DNA of 8,506 nt. Origin: Phoenicibacter sp963592435. Lineage in GTDB: Bacteria > Actinomycetota > Coriobacteriia > Coriobacteriales > Eggerthellaceae. Below the pieces are notes generated by a model, which did no database searches, was not told where the DNA came from, and saw only the letters and a list, made by a program, of their open reading frames with translations. A program made the translations under genes and the position numbers. The stretch's first letter is position 1. Each line of letters opens with the position of its first letter. Shown one piece after another: positions 1-7,852 of the stretch. Location: contig CAVAWT010000053.1 in assembly GCA_963592435.1 (NCBI GenBank), positions 1 through 8,506 of the forward strand, in the 5' to 3' direction.

Positions 1-52
1 CATATATGAACACCTCTTTCATCTATTTGCTCGTATCTCAGTGTCCATTATA
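1..52 (-). promoter_or_regulatory. Probable start region of a gene running off the left edge
   Basis: On the minus strand a Shine-Dalgarno-like AGAGGTG (11-17) lies 7 nt before an ATG whose last base is position 1, so a further minus-strand gene seems to begin at the window edge. Upstream is a TATAAT hexamer (47-52) that could be its -10 element; no convincing -35 is visible at 16-18 bp spacing. An alternative ATG at 20-22 in another frame has no ribosome binding site of its own. Nothing can be said about the product because no further codons are visible. Confidence 0.4.
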
Positions 53-139
53 TTGTCCCATTCCAACCATATTATTTTACAAGTGTCTACTTTATCGAGG
101 GAAGTTCAACTGCAACTGCACCTTTCCGTTATATGGCTT

Positions 140-316
140 TTAGGGTTTGCTCTTTACGATAAACGCATCTGAAAGGGCAATCATAACAAAGATAACACCT
201 GTTATATAGTAGATCGGGTGATTAAAAACCTCGGGGAATGCCGTTGCAAACATACTACACGGCAGGAAGTTGTTTATGGTGCCTGCCAATATGACGAGTG
301 CAAGTTCACAGCTTAT
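140..316 (-). pseudogene. Start-less 58-codon frame with two membrane helices, directly after the MscS stop
   Basis: The codon after the channel gene's TAG opens a 58-codon frame that ends at TAA (140-142), in the same frame as the channel. The translation looks like real membrane protein: one hydrophobic stretch at about residues 4-26 (ELALVILAG, then NNFLPCSMFATAF) and another at about 34-54 (PIYYITGVIFVMIALSDAF), followed by a short basic end, IVKSKP. No good start exists: codon 10 is TTG and codon 22 is ATG, and neither has a ribosome binding site. I do not recognise the family. The likeliest reading is the 3' end of a decayed or truncated membrane protein gene. Alternatives are a C-terminal extension of the channel reached by stop-codon readthrough, or a sequencing error at the stop. 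Chance cannot be excluded. Confidence 0.35.
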
Positions 317-3300
317 CTACGCGTTACCATCTCTATCTGCGTCTGCAATCTCACTTGCTTCGCTAGCTTTACGCTGCTCACGATTAAACTGCTCAGCGCT
401 CATACGTTCGCTAAAAGTTGCCGTCCTCTTATCTTGAGCCTGGTTAACAACAATCTGCGGGTACGGAATGCCAATATCGTAATGATCAAACAGAAGTTTA
501 ATCTCACGGTTAAGCGCTCTTTCAACAGATCCGCAATCTTTCTCAAGACACTGAACCATTATGCGAATGTTCACGCTGCTATCGCCAAGCGACACAACTC
601 CCTTATAGAAAGGCCCACCTATAAGTTCGGGAATATGCTTGCGAATATTTGGTAACTCTTTTGCCAAAATCGATTCGACGCGTTCTATAGACTCACTATA
701 TTCAATTCCAACATCTACCCAAGTATAAGACGATTGCTTGGTCTTATTAACTATGTCGTTCACGTTACTGTTACGGATAACTTTGATGTTTTGCGAACCG
801 TTCATTACCTTTGTGGTACGAACTCCAATTTCTACAACAGTGCCGCTCCATGTTCCAACAGTAATTATATCGCCAACCCTAAATTCGCCCTCAAAGATTA
901 TAAAGAGTCCAGAGAGAACGTCACTCACAAGCTCTTTGGCACCTAGAGAAATTGCGATTGACAAAATCCCAGCCGATGCCAAAAGTGTGGTCGTATCAAT
1001 TCCTATAAGAGCCAAGCAATAATAAACTGTGCCAATGATTGTTACATACTTAATAAAACTGCCTAGTAGCCTGCAGACTGTTTCGCCACGAGATTCCAAA
1101 ACACCTGCTAACAAAGACATAAGCTTTTGCACAATCATTGCGATGGTTATTGCAAAGCAAGCAAACATAATGCACGCCGTAAATGCAAAGATATTAGGAC
1201 CGCGTTCCCAACCTCCGTCCAAAATGTATGCGAAAAGTGAATCCGTTTCAAAAATTTGATCACGGAATAGAACCGCTATAAAGATTGCCAAAACAGCTAT
1301 GGCGCAGAAGATCTTGACGACAAAAGCGACCTTTTGTTCTGGGTCTTTTTCGTCCCACTTAAATGATCTTCCTAGCCATCTACTTGCTGCTGACTCTGTT
1401 CTAACCTTTCTGCCATCTGGCATTGAGGTATCAAATTTGCGTGGTTTTTCACCGCCACCAACTTGTCCTCCAGCAGCTTCTTCACTTGCGCCACTCTCGC
1501 CAACTGAGCCAGCCGCGCCACTTAAATCTTGCACAGGCTCCAGCGCAAAATCATGACTGATGGTCTTGCGCTCAAATATCAAAATCACAAATAGCAAAGC
1601 CAAACACAGAAAACTTATTCCTGCAGTTGCTAAAGTTAGGGGTCCCCTCGTCGACATAAGCTCGCCCTCCGAGCCTGCCATATAGAGGTAGTAATTGCCC
1701 TGCTCGACAGACGAAGCATAGTATGTTTTGCCATCAATTGTCAGATAGTCACAAAATCCATCTTTGAGTTGATTGTCTTTCATTCCGCAACTTGTTGCGG
1801 TTTTGCCAACAAGATTGCTATCAGGAAAATATGCGAATGTCCCATCAGACTTGTTTATGGCAAATGCAAACTGTCTCGACTGACCCTTTACGCCATCTAA
1901 AACCTTATCGATCTGAACGCTATCCAGCAAATTTTGCAGCCTGTTCGGACGAATGCCCAACTGCACAAAACCACTTGCGTTTCCGTCTGAATCATGCAAA
2001 ATCACACCGATATACTGGCGCATTTCACCTGCAACATCATCAACTTGTGCCGGCTGAATTACATGGTCAACACCCTGCAGGAGCTTGCGAAAAGCATATG
2101 ACTGATCGTTGGGATCGGTACTAATTGTAAAGTTGGTAAGAGAGGAATTGGTTGCCACTAATGTGCCTTGAGAATCATAGGTGTGCACATATTGAACTTG
2201 TAAGACATCGGCAAGTTTCTTTAGATCATTTTTGTTCGCAAGGGCTGGATTTGCGTCTAATATATATGCTGCAACTTTGCATTTACCGAGGTAGCGCTCG
2301 TTATATTGCTCACGCAGAGCGTCGGCACGCTCATCGGCGGACTTGATAGTGGCCGACAAATTTGCCACAGCGTCATTATTGGTGACCGACTGCGCCGACA
2401 GAGAAAACAAAGTCTGCATATAAAACGAAATAGCTACGATAGCAACAAATCCAACCAAAGAGATAATGGCACCCTTTTTCACTATGGTTCTATTCATTTT
2501 CACTCGACGGAGGTCGGTTAAGTTTTTGTCGCTGTCTTTATTGCGCTCATCATCGTGCAATACGCAGATTCCATACAAAACCGCAATGATCATTACAACC
2601 AAAAAGACGAACAAAATAACACCAGTAGTAACACTTCTTGCCGAAGCCAAATCTGCCTCAGGAACTGCTGAAATGTAATACATGTTGTCGATTGCGCTCA
2701 CATGACAATATAGAGATTGACCATTAAGCTTAGCCCAGGAAGTTGTTCCGTCTTCAAGCATTGTGGCATCAATACCCGCATCTATGGCATCTGCGCCAAC
2801 AAACTCACCATTTGGGTGATATTTGATTAGATAATCTTGAGCTGAAACTGCAAAAACAAATCCGGTTTGCCCTACGGTTAGATTTTTAAGAACCGCAGCA
2901 GTAGAGGCAGAATCTTCAACAAGTTGCTCTAACTCCTCTGGATTTTGCTCAATAACAACCATTGTGGAGTCGTCTATGCGTGCTGAATAATACCGCGAAT
3001 GCCAGTGATCGCTTGCAAGATCCACTTCTACGGCTTCTGAAGGCTCACCGCTATTAAACACTGTGCGAAGTCTGTTGAAACGCGAAGACGCAAAGTCTGC
3101 TTTTGTTGCCCCTGCCTTGGTCACTATCTGATTATTTGTGTTTACAACCATAATGTTGTCAACGTCGAGCAAGGTGGCGAGTTCTTCCATCTTGGAGTCG
3201 GTTGCCTCATAACCTGCATTGTTTGCAGCCATAAATGATACGCTCTCAGCTTTAGACTGATAAATTGCATCATAAGAGACAGTGTTTTGCGATGTCTCCT

Positions 3301-3475
3301 CATCAGCTTGCTCGAGCAGTTGCGGAATTTGATCAGCAAGCTGTTCCATCTCCTGAGTGTAGTTACTAAGCATAAGTCTGTCTTGCATTCCGGAGATGCA
3401 AATTGCCATGCAAACAGTTCCCAAAGCAACGACTGCAATTAAAATAATGACCTTGTTCTTAAGTTTCTTCGACAT
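317..3475 (-). CDS. MscS-family mechanosensitive channel with two tandem extracytoplasmic double-Cache domains
   Basis: Predicted inner-membrane ion channel of 1052 aa, against about 286 for E. coli MscS. Order of parts, numbered from the ATG at 3475: TM1 (5-29); first double-Cache ectodomain (30-280); TM2 (281-305); short cytoplasmic loop; TM3 (334-358); second double-Cache ectodomain (359-611); TM4 (612-635); Gly/Ala/Glu-rich cytoplasmic linker (about 636-714); TM5 (715-737); TM6 (761-783); TM7 (803-826); MscS pore helix (831-862, SAGILSIAISLGAKELVSD); MscS beta and vestibule domains to about 1010; charged tail. The membrane-proximal Cache units share a motif: GFVFAV...YHPNG..VGA (about 205-228) and QFAFAI...YFPDSNLVGK (about 535-558). 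Eight helices with the N-terminus inside put the pore helix in the normal MscS orientation. The ATG at 3475 is preferred over one at 3496 because AGGAG (3484-3488) lies 8 nt upstream and the longer form overlaps the previous gene. It follows the binding-protein gene by 11 nt, so co-transcription is likely. The channel family is clear; gating by a small ligand is inference. Confidence 0.95.
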   Translation of the reverse strand: MSKKLKNKVIILIAVVALGTVCMAICISGMQDRLMLSNYTQEMEQLADQIPQLLEQADEETSQNTVSYDAIYQSKAESVSFMAANNAGYEATDSKMEELATLLDVDNIMVVNTNNQIVTKAGATKADFASSRFNRLRTVFNSGEPSEAVEVDLASDHWHSRYYSARIDDSTMVVIEQNPEELEQLVEDSASTAAVLKNLTVGQTGFVFAVSAQDYLIKYHPNGEFVGADAIDAGIDATMLEDGTTSWAKLNGQSLYCHVSAIDNMYYISAVPEADLASARSVTTGVILFVFLVVMIIAVLYGICVLHDDERNKDSDKNLTDLRRVKMNRTIVKKGAIISLVGFVAIVAISFYMQTLFSLSAQSVTNNDAVANLSATIKSADERADALREQYNERYLGKCKVAAYILDANPALANKNDLKKLADVLQVQYVHTYDSQGTLVATNSSLTNFTISTDPNDQSYAFRKLLQGVDHVIQPAQVDDVAGEMRQYIGVILHDSDGNASGFVQLGIRPNRLQNLLDSVQIDKVLDGVKGQSRQFAFAINKSDGTFAYFPDSNLVGKTATSCGMKDNQLKDGFCDYLTIDGKTYYASSVEQGNYYLYMAGSEGELMSTRGPLTLATAGISFLCLALLFVILIFERKTISHDFALEPVQDLSGAAGSVGESGASEEAAGGQVGGGEKPRKFDTSMPDGRKVRTESAASRWLGRSFKWDEKDPEQKVAFVVKIFCAIAVLAIFIAVLFRDQIFETDSLFAYILDGGWERGPNIFAFTACIMFACFAITIAMIVQKLMSLLAGVLESRGETVCRLLGSFIKYVTIIGTVYYCLALIGIDTTTLLASAGILSIAISLGAKELVSDVLSGLFIIFEGEFRVGDIITVGTWSGTVVEIGVRTTKVMNGSQNIKVIRNSNVNDIVNKTKQSSYTWVDVGIEYSESIERVESILAKELPNIRKHIPELIGGPFYKGVVSLGDSSVNIRIMVQCLEKDCGSVERALNREIKLLFDHYDIGIPYPQIVVNQAQDKRTATFSERMSAEQFNREQRKASEASEIADADRDGNA

Positions 3476-3483
3476 TGGCACTT

Positions 3484-3488
3484 CTCCT
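3484..3488 (-). promoter_or_regulatory. Ribosome binding site of the MscS/Cache gene, overlapping the upstream stop codon
   Basis: AGGAG on the minus strand lies 8 nt before the ATG at 3475 and overlaps the TAG stop (3487-3489) of the solute-binding protein gene. It decides between the two in-frame ATGs (3475 and 3496) and suggests translational coupling of the two genes. Confidence 0.75.
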
Positions 3489-4374
3489 AATCCCATTTGT
3501 CGACAAGTGAGCCAACTGTGTTATCGTCAAGCATTTTTTGAATTGTGCCAGCAACTGGAGTACTAAGATCTGAGTCTTTTTGAGTTGCAACACCATATTC
3601 TTGCTCAGCAACCCGATAATCTAACAAACTTCGATTGTCTGTCATATAAGATGCTGCGATGCTCGCGTCCATGCATGCAGCGTCAATCCTTCCACCCTCA
3701 AGGGCGTCAGAAAGCTCTTGATAGGTTTTGTATTGCAACAGGTGGAAGGTGTCAAAATATACGTTAGAATTATCTTCATTTGCAGTCACTGGCTCACCAC
3801 TGGTAAGACCATCCTTTGCAAGCTTTGTTACAAGTTGTGGAGCCGCGTTGGTGCCCATCATTGTTCCAATGGTAAGGTTCTTTAGTTCGCTAAGCTTTGT
3901 AATCATCGAGCTATTTTCAACCATAATTGCAGAATAGTCGGTGTAATACGCTGGAGAAAAATCTAAGTTTTCTTCTCTGGACTTACTAGTTGAATAGCAA
4001 GCGATAATGCAATCAACTTCTCCATCTAACAGTGTTTGTTTGCGAGTATCGGGGGTTACTGTCTTGAACTCAACATTGCTATAACCTAGGCGCTTTGCCA
4101 TTTCGTTTGCAATGTCAATTTCAAGCCCATAGTATTTCTGAGTTTCTTCGTTGTAGTATCCAAAACCGGTTACGTCTGCACGCACACCCACTTTGAGAGT
4201 GCTCGAACCCGTTGGGGTAGATATGTTGTTGCAACCTGAGATAGCAAAAGAAGTGACTATAAACAAAGTTGCTATAAATACTGCAAGTGTTGATCGGGTG
4301 GTGTTGATGTGAATGGGGCAAGTTGTGCTAGCTAAGTGCGCATCGCTCGCTCCCTTAATTTTTGCTAGTTTCAT
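3487..4374 (-). CDS. Family 3 solute-binding lipoprotein, probably amino-acid binding
   Basis: Extracytoplasmic ligand-binding protein of 295 aa. The N-terminus has a basic region, a hydrophobic stretch (about 29-47) and a lipobox, AISGC, with the lipidated Cys at residue 48, so the mature protein should be membrane-anchored. The rest follows the SBP_bac_3 pattern: opening strand KVGVRAD (about 61), GLEIDIANEMAKRLGY (near 83-98), DCIIACYSTSKSREENLDF (about 121-139) with Thr129 and Arg133 at the positions that bind an amino acid carboxylate, GTMMGTN (170-176), and GRIDAACMD with Asp236 at the usual amino-group position. Those ligand roles are family knowledge; the ligand itself is unknown. I chose the ATG at 4374, with AGAAGG just upstream (spacing only 3 nt); an in-frame TTG at 4410 would add 12 residues. 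No ABC permease or ATPase gene is nearby. It is followed after 11 nt by the Cache-MscS channel, so it may present ligand to that channel or serve importers encoded elsewhere. Confidence 0.93.
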   Translation of the reverse strand: MKLAKIKGASDAHLASTTCPIHINTTRSTLAVFIATLFIVTSFAISGCNNISTPTGSSTLKVGVRADVTGFGYYNEETQKYYGLEIDIANEMAKRLGYSNVEFKTVTPDTRKQTLLDGEVDCIIACYSTSKSREENLDFSPAYYTDYSAIMVENSSMITKLSELKNLTIGTMMGTNAAPQLVTKLAKDGLTSGEPVTANEDNSNVYFDTFHLLQYKTYQELSDALEGGRIDAACMDASIAASYMTDNRSLLDYRVAEQEYGVATQKDSDLSTPVAGTIQKMLDDNTVGSLVDKWD

Positions 4375-4377
4375 GGT

Positions 4378-4383
4378 CCTTCT
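4378..4383 (-). promoter_or_regulatory. Ribosome binding site deciding the start of the binding protein
   Basis: AGAAGG lies 3 nt before the ATG at 4374, which is short spacing. The alternative TTG start at 4410 has no recognisable ribosome binding site, so the ATG is preferred. Confidence 0.5.
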
Positions 4384-4571
4384 ACAATTCTTTTTAGTTC
4401 TATCCTGCAAAAGACGGACTTCTGTGCACCTTTTAACGTTTCATCTTATTCTATCTCAAAACCCAAGGTCAGACAGTGCGACACCCCATCGCAAAAGTTC
4501 GAAGGTTCATCCCATATAGGCATCATCGGCAGTGTTCTTGAAATTCTGCTTACTCAACCATTCCTGCCCTG

Positions 4572-4603
4572 CAATTCTGGAAACACTTTAGTTTCCAAAA
4601 CTG
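4572..4603 (-). repeat. 13-bp inverted repeat (RNA hairpin) in the operon leader
   Basis: On the minus strand, arms CAGTTTTGGAAAC and GTTTCCAGAATTG enclose a 6-nt loop. Eleven pairs are Watson-Crick and two are G-U. On plus-strand RNA the two G-U pairs would become A-C mismatches, which fits function in a minus-strand transcript. The sequence that follows (CAGGGCAGG) is not U-rich, so it is not a typical terminator. Confidence 0.5.
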
Positions 4604-4651
4604 TTATTTTGCATTCTTGCTGCTTAAAAAATCTCCTTCGTAATTATCCAC

Positions 4652-4680
4652 ATTATACAGGAGAATTTACTGGTTAAAGT
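4652..4680 (-). promoter_or_regulatory. Probable promoter of the binding-protein/Cache-MscS operon
   Basis: A perfect TATAAT (4652-4657, minus strand) is the best -10 in the gap between hsdR and the binding-protein gene. The -35 region at 17 bp (4675-4680) reads ACTTTA and is poor, so an activator may be needed. A weaker TAGAAT (4448-4453), closer to the gene, is an alternative. Confidence 0.45.
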
Positions 4681-4726
4681 AATGTAAAGAAGGCTAGAAT
4701 GCGAATTTTGCAGAAAACGCGCATTC
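4680..4726 (-). terminator. Probable intrinsic terminator of hsdR
   Basis: On the minus strand GAATGCG (complement of 4720-4726) pairs with CGCATTC (complement of 4697-4703). The inner part continues with a C/U mismatch, a G-U pair and four A-U pairs around the tetraloop CTGC. A pyrimidine-rich stretch follows, TAGCCTTCTTTAC. It lies about 57 nt after the hsdR stop and just before the next operon's promoter. The U-tract is interrupted, so strength is uncertain. Confidence 0.45.
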
Positions 4727-4783
4727 AATGTATGATTCTCGCAAATGCAAAACTTTCATGGCAGCCATGATCTTTTCAAAAAA

Positions 4784-7700
4784 TTACCCCACGCCATAGA
4801 AGCGTTCGAAGAATGTTTGGAAGCGGTCGATGATTGTTTGTTTTTTCTGGGCATGACCAGAATTTCCAAAGAGCGACATTTTTGGCATGAGTGCATTAAT
4901 TTCTGTGCCGAAAGTTTTCACTTCACCATCTCTGAAACAATTGTTTAAGAACTTACGCGTCAACTCTTTGTCTAATGAAAACTCGTTAATAAGTTCAACT
5001 GTTTGCTCCTCTTTTTGCTCTGCAACAAACTTGTGCCACTCTTCCATAACATCGTCCATGTCGTTTAGGCGGTCAATGAAAGTTTGGATGAGTTTTTTCT
5101 TGGAACGCAAAGTTGGAGAAGAATCCACCGCCTTCATAATTGAAGCATAAACTTCAGCGTCTTGCCCGTGTTCTTGCTTCCATTTTTCAACGAGCATTAA
5201 GATGTAGTCGATGTTGATGTCAACTTGTCTCACTAGCTCCATCTCGAAAATGACATCGTCAGAGATGTCCGCAAGTTCACCATTTTTTGTTCGCGTTGTT
5301 ATTTCATCGCGAATGTCTTGATAGCGACCTTGATAGTCTTGAAGGTCTCGCACACTTAATGTGTCTGCGTCTTTAAACTCATCAAACGTAGTTAGCAAAT
5401 TGCGAAGGCGCAAAATGGAGCCAAAGAGCTTAACGAAACTTTTCTGGTTTTCTTCACCAACAATTTGAGGAACGCTTAAGGGGAACTCGTTTTCAAGACG
5501 CTCAACAAGGTCAAGGTAGCCAACGTGAGTTTTACCTGCGTCATCCACATAGCCTTTAAGGTAGTCTTCAAAAGGGCGAAGCAACACAACGCCACAGTTT
5601 TGATTGTTGCCAAAAAGTGCAAGGGCTTCGTCCACCTGTTTGCTCAAATTCCTGAAACAAACGACGTTGCCAAAGGCTTTAACGCTGTTAAGAATTCTGT
5701 TAGTTCGCGAAAACGCCTGAATGAGCCCATGGGTTTTTAGGTTCTTGTCAACAAAAAGCGTGTTCAAAGTTGTTGCATCGAAGCCAGTCAAAAACATGTT
5801 TACCACAATCAACATGTCAATTTCTCTGTTTTTCATGCGAGCCGACACATCTTTGTAGTAACTCTGGAACTTCTCGCCATCTGTTGAATAGTTCATTTGG
5901 AACATCTCATTGTAATCTTCAATTGCGCTTTCCAGAAAATCGCGCGAGGATGCGTCCAGCAAACTTGCGTCGTCGGAGTTTTCCTCCTGCAAATGTCCTT
6001 GTGCCTCTTCTTCGTTTGGAGCGTAAGAAAAAATGGTTGCAATTTTAAGTTTCTTCGTTGCGTCTTCTTGCATTTGTCGCTTAAATTCAAGGTAGTATGC
6101 CTTGGTAGCCTCAATTGAAGAAGCCGCGAAAATCGCGTTAAAGCCGTTCATGGAAGTGCGGTATGTCTTTTGGTCAAAGTGCTCAAGCACATACCTCGCA
6201 ACATTTTCAATGCGCTTCGGGTGCATAAACGTTTTTTCAGTCTCAATTCCCAAAACATCTTCGTCTTTGATGTTGTCTTTCGCTATGATTGTTTTAACGT
6301 AATCAACTTTGAAGCGCAAAACGTTGCCGTCGTTAATGGCATCCACAATTGTGTATGTGTGCAAGCGATCGCCGAAACACTGCTCCGTCGTTAAACAGCG
6401 TGGGTCCTTTCCGCTTGTTGCATTTCCAGGAAAAATCGGCGTGCCAGTGAAGCCGAACATGTTGTAGTCTTTAAAACTTTTAACAATTGACGAGTGCATG
6501 TCGCCAAATTGACTTCTGTGGCATTCATCGAAAATGAAAACGATGCGTTTCTTAAAAACTTCATGACCCTTGTTTTTCTTAATGAAAGTTGAAAGTTTTT
6601 GAATTGTTGTTATGATGATTTTCGCGTTCTCATCTTCCAGCTGGCGCTTCAACACTGCCGTTGACTTGTTCGAATTAGCACAATCTTTCTCGAACCTGTC
6701 ATATTCGCGCATTGTTTGGTAGTCGAGGTCTTTTCTGTCAACGACGAACATAACTTTGTCAATGTAAGGCAACTGCGTTGCAAGGCGTGCGGTCTTAAAA
6801 GAAGTTAGCGTTTTACCACTCCCTGTTGTGTGCCAAACATATCCCCCACCTTTAACGCTTCCGCACAATTTGTTGTTGTTTGCATATTCAATTCTGTTCA
6901 AAATTGCTTCTGTTGCACAAATTTGATAGGGGCGCATAACAAGCAGTTTGTCATCGGACGTGAACACGCAATATTTCGTCAAAACTGCAAGAAGGGTGTG
7001 GCGTGCGAAAAATGTGCGCGTGAAGTCCACAAGGTCGGGGATGATTTTATTCTTGGCGTCTGCCCAAAAACTTGTGAACTCGAAAGAATTGCTTGTTTTG
7101 CTTTTACGCTTTTTTGAACGCGTTGCATCTTTGCAGTAGCTCCAGCGAGTTGTGTTTGAGTAATACTTCGTGTTCGTGCCATTTGAAATGACGAAAATTT
7201 GAACGTATTCAAAAAGCCCACTTCCCGCCCAAAACGAATCACGCTGATAACGCTCAATCTGGTTAAACGCTTCCTTAATTGGGATGCCACGACGCTTCAA
7301 CTCGACGTGAACAAGTGGCAAACCGTTGACAAGAATTGTCACGTCGTAACGGTTGTTATGCTTCGCCCCTTCGTCTTTGCTAACTTCATATTGGTTGACA
7401 ACTTGAAGGCGGTTGTTATGAATGTTTTTTCTGTCAATTAACTTAACGTTTTTGCTTGTGCCGTCGTCCCGTTCAAGCACCTGCACGTTATCTTCTTGAA
7501 TTTTCCGTGTTTTTGAAACGATGTCTGCCTCGTTGGAGTTGGCAATTTTCGACTTAAAGAAATGCTCCCATTCAGGATCGCTAAACTTAATGTTGTTCAA
7601 AACTTCAAGCTGACGACGCAAGTTTTCAATCAAGTCAGTTTCTGTGTGAATTGGAAGGTACTCATAACCTTGGCTCTCTAACATCCGAATGAATTCTGCC

Positions 7701-7849
7701 TCCAGCGCAGCTTCGGACTGGTAGGCATCGCTCTTCTTGGGGGAAGGTTTATACTCACCAACAACGGTGTCTAAGTTAGTCTGCGCAATTGGAACTACAC
7801 CTTTCGGCAAATCTTCCAGCTCATAATTAAACCCGTGTGTGAGTTGCAT
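4784..7849 (-). CDS. hsdR: Type I restriction enzyme, R (restriction and translocation) subunit
   Basis: Motor and nuclease subunit of a type I restriction-modification enzyme. It joins HsdM and HsdS, pulls unmethylated DNA using ATP and cuts it at a distance. At 1021 aa it is full length for the EcoR124I-like (type IC) group. The N-terminal PD-(D/E)xK nuclease shows Asp169 (RYD), Glu183-x-Lys185 (HVELK) and the HsdR-specific QxxxY at Gln197-Tyr201. The superfamily 2 translocase shows TTGSGKT (341-347), DECH (441-444), FTGTP (467-471), LTGFD (687-691) and QAFSRTNR (711-718). The C-terminal region (about 770-1021) is helical and rich in charged residues, as expected for assembly with HsdM. Every key residue is present, so the subunit should be active. 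The ATG lies 3 nt after the antitoxin stop with only a weak AAGG upstream, which points to translational coupling. hsdM and hsdS are absent from the window and probably lie to the right. Confidence 0.97.
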   Translation of the reverse strand: MQLTHGFNYELEDLPKGVVPIAQTNLDTVVGEYKPSPKKSDAYQSEAALEAEFIRMLESQGYEYLPIHTETDLIENLRRQLEVLNNIKFSDPEWEHFFKSKIANSNEADIVSKTRKIQEDNVQVLERDDGTSKNVKLIDRKNIHNNRLQVVNQYEVSKDEGAKHNNRYDVTILVNGLPLVHVELKRRGIPIKEAFNQIERYQRDSFWAGSGLFEYVQIFVISNGTNTKYYSNTTRWSYCKDATRSKKRKSKTSNSFEFTSFWADAKNKIIPDLVDFTRTFFARHTLLAVLTKYCVFTSDDKLLVMRPYQICATEAILNRIEYANNNKLCGSVKGGGYVWHTTGSGKTLTSFKTARLATQLPYIDKVMFVVDRKDLDYQTMREYDRFEKDCANSNKSTAVLKRQLEDENAKIIITTIQKLSTFIKKNKGHEVFKKRIVFIFDECHRSQFGDMHSSIVKSFKDYNMFGFTGTPIFPGNATSGKDPRCLTTEQCFGDRLHTYTIVDAINDGNVLRFKVDYVKTIIAKDNIKDEDVLGIETEKTFMHPKRIENVARYVLEHFDQKTYRTSMNGFNAIFAASSIEATKAYYLEFKRQMQEDATKKLKIATIFSYAPNEEEAQGHLQEENSDDASLLDASSRDFLESAIEDYNEMFQMNYSTDGEKFQSYYKDVSARMKNREIDMLIVVNMFLTGFDATTLNTLFVDKNLKTHGLIQAFSRTNRILNSVKAFGNVVCFRNLSKQVDEALALFGNNQNCGVVLLRPFEDYLKGYVDDAGKTHVGYLDLVERLENEFPLSVPQIVGEENQKSFVKLFGSILRLRNLLTTFDEFKDADTLSVRDLQDYQGRYQDIRDEITTRTKNGELADISDDVIFEMELVRQVDINIDYILMLVEKWKQEHGQDAEVYASIMKAVDSSPTLRSKKKLIQTFIDRLNDMDDVMEEWHKFVAEQKEEQTVELINEFSLDKELTRKFLNNCFRDGEVKTFGTEINALMPKMSLFGNSGHAQKKQTIIDRFQTFFERFYGVG

Positions 7850-7852
7850 CAG

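Larger units (their letters stand above)
4375..4645 (-). other. Long untranslated leader of the binding-protein/channel operon
   Basis: If transcription starts about 7 nt after the TATAAT at 4652-4657, the binding-protein mRNA has a leader of about 270 nt. It holds a 13-bp hairpin (4572-4603) and a smaller one, TGCGA/TCGCA with a 7-nt loop (4477-4493). It also contains a GAAGGAG (4633-4639) with no start codon at normal distance, and short frames of 26 codons or fewer, one of which (4507-4587) ends in ADDAYMG. No T-box, SAM, glycine, lysine or other riboswitch consensus is recognisable to me. Apart from these, I see no gene in 4411-4783. Confidence 0.35.

Noticed and set aside
6..143. 46-codon plus-strand frame starting at ATG 6-8
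   Set aside because: No ribosome binding site, Cys-rich and low-complexity composition, and it overlaps the start signals of the edge gene on the other strand.
261..287. GGCAGG/CCTGCC inverted repeat as terminator of the channel gene
   Set aside because: Only 6 bp with a 15-nt loop and no U-tract on the minus strand; it also lies inside the protein-like frame after the channel stop.
218..655. 145-codon plus-strand frame
   Set aside because: It is antisense to the well-supported 3' end of the MscS-family channel gene and has no protein-like features; treated as a shadow.
4507..4587. Small minus-strand frame in the leader, possible TTG start at 4557 with AGGA upstream, ending ADDAYMG
   Set aside because: Only 16 codons from the TTG, weak start, no recognisable product. 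Its residues look reasonable but there is too little to call a gene or leader peptide.
4756..4770. Perfect palindrome TCATGGC-A-GCCATGA after hsdR
   Set aside because: The central gap of one base would force a loop made from stem bases, and the following T-run is short. The hairpin at 4697-4726 is a better terminator candidate.
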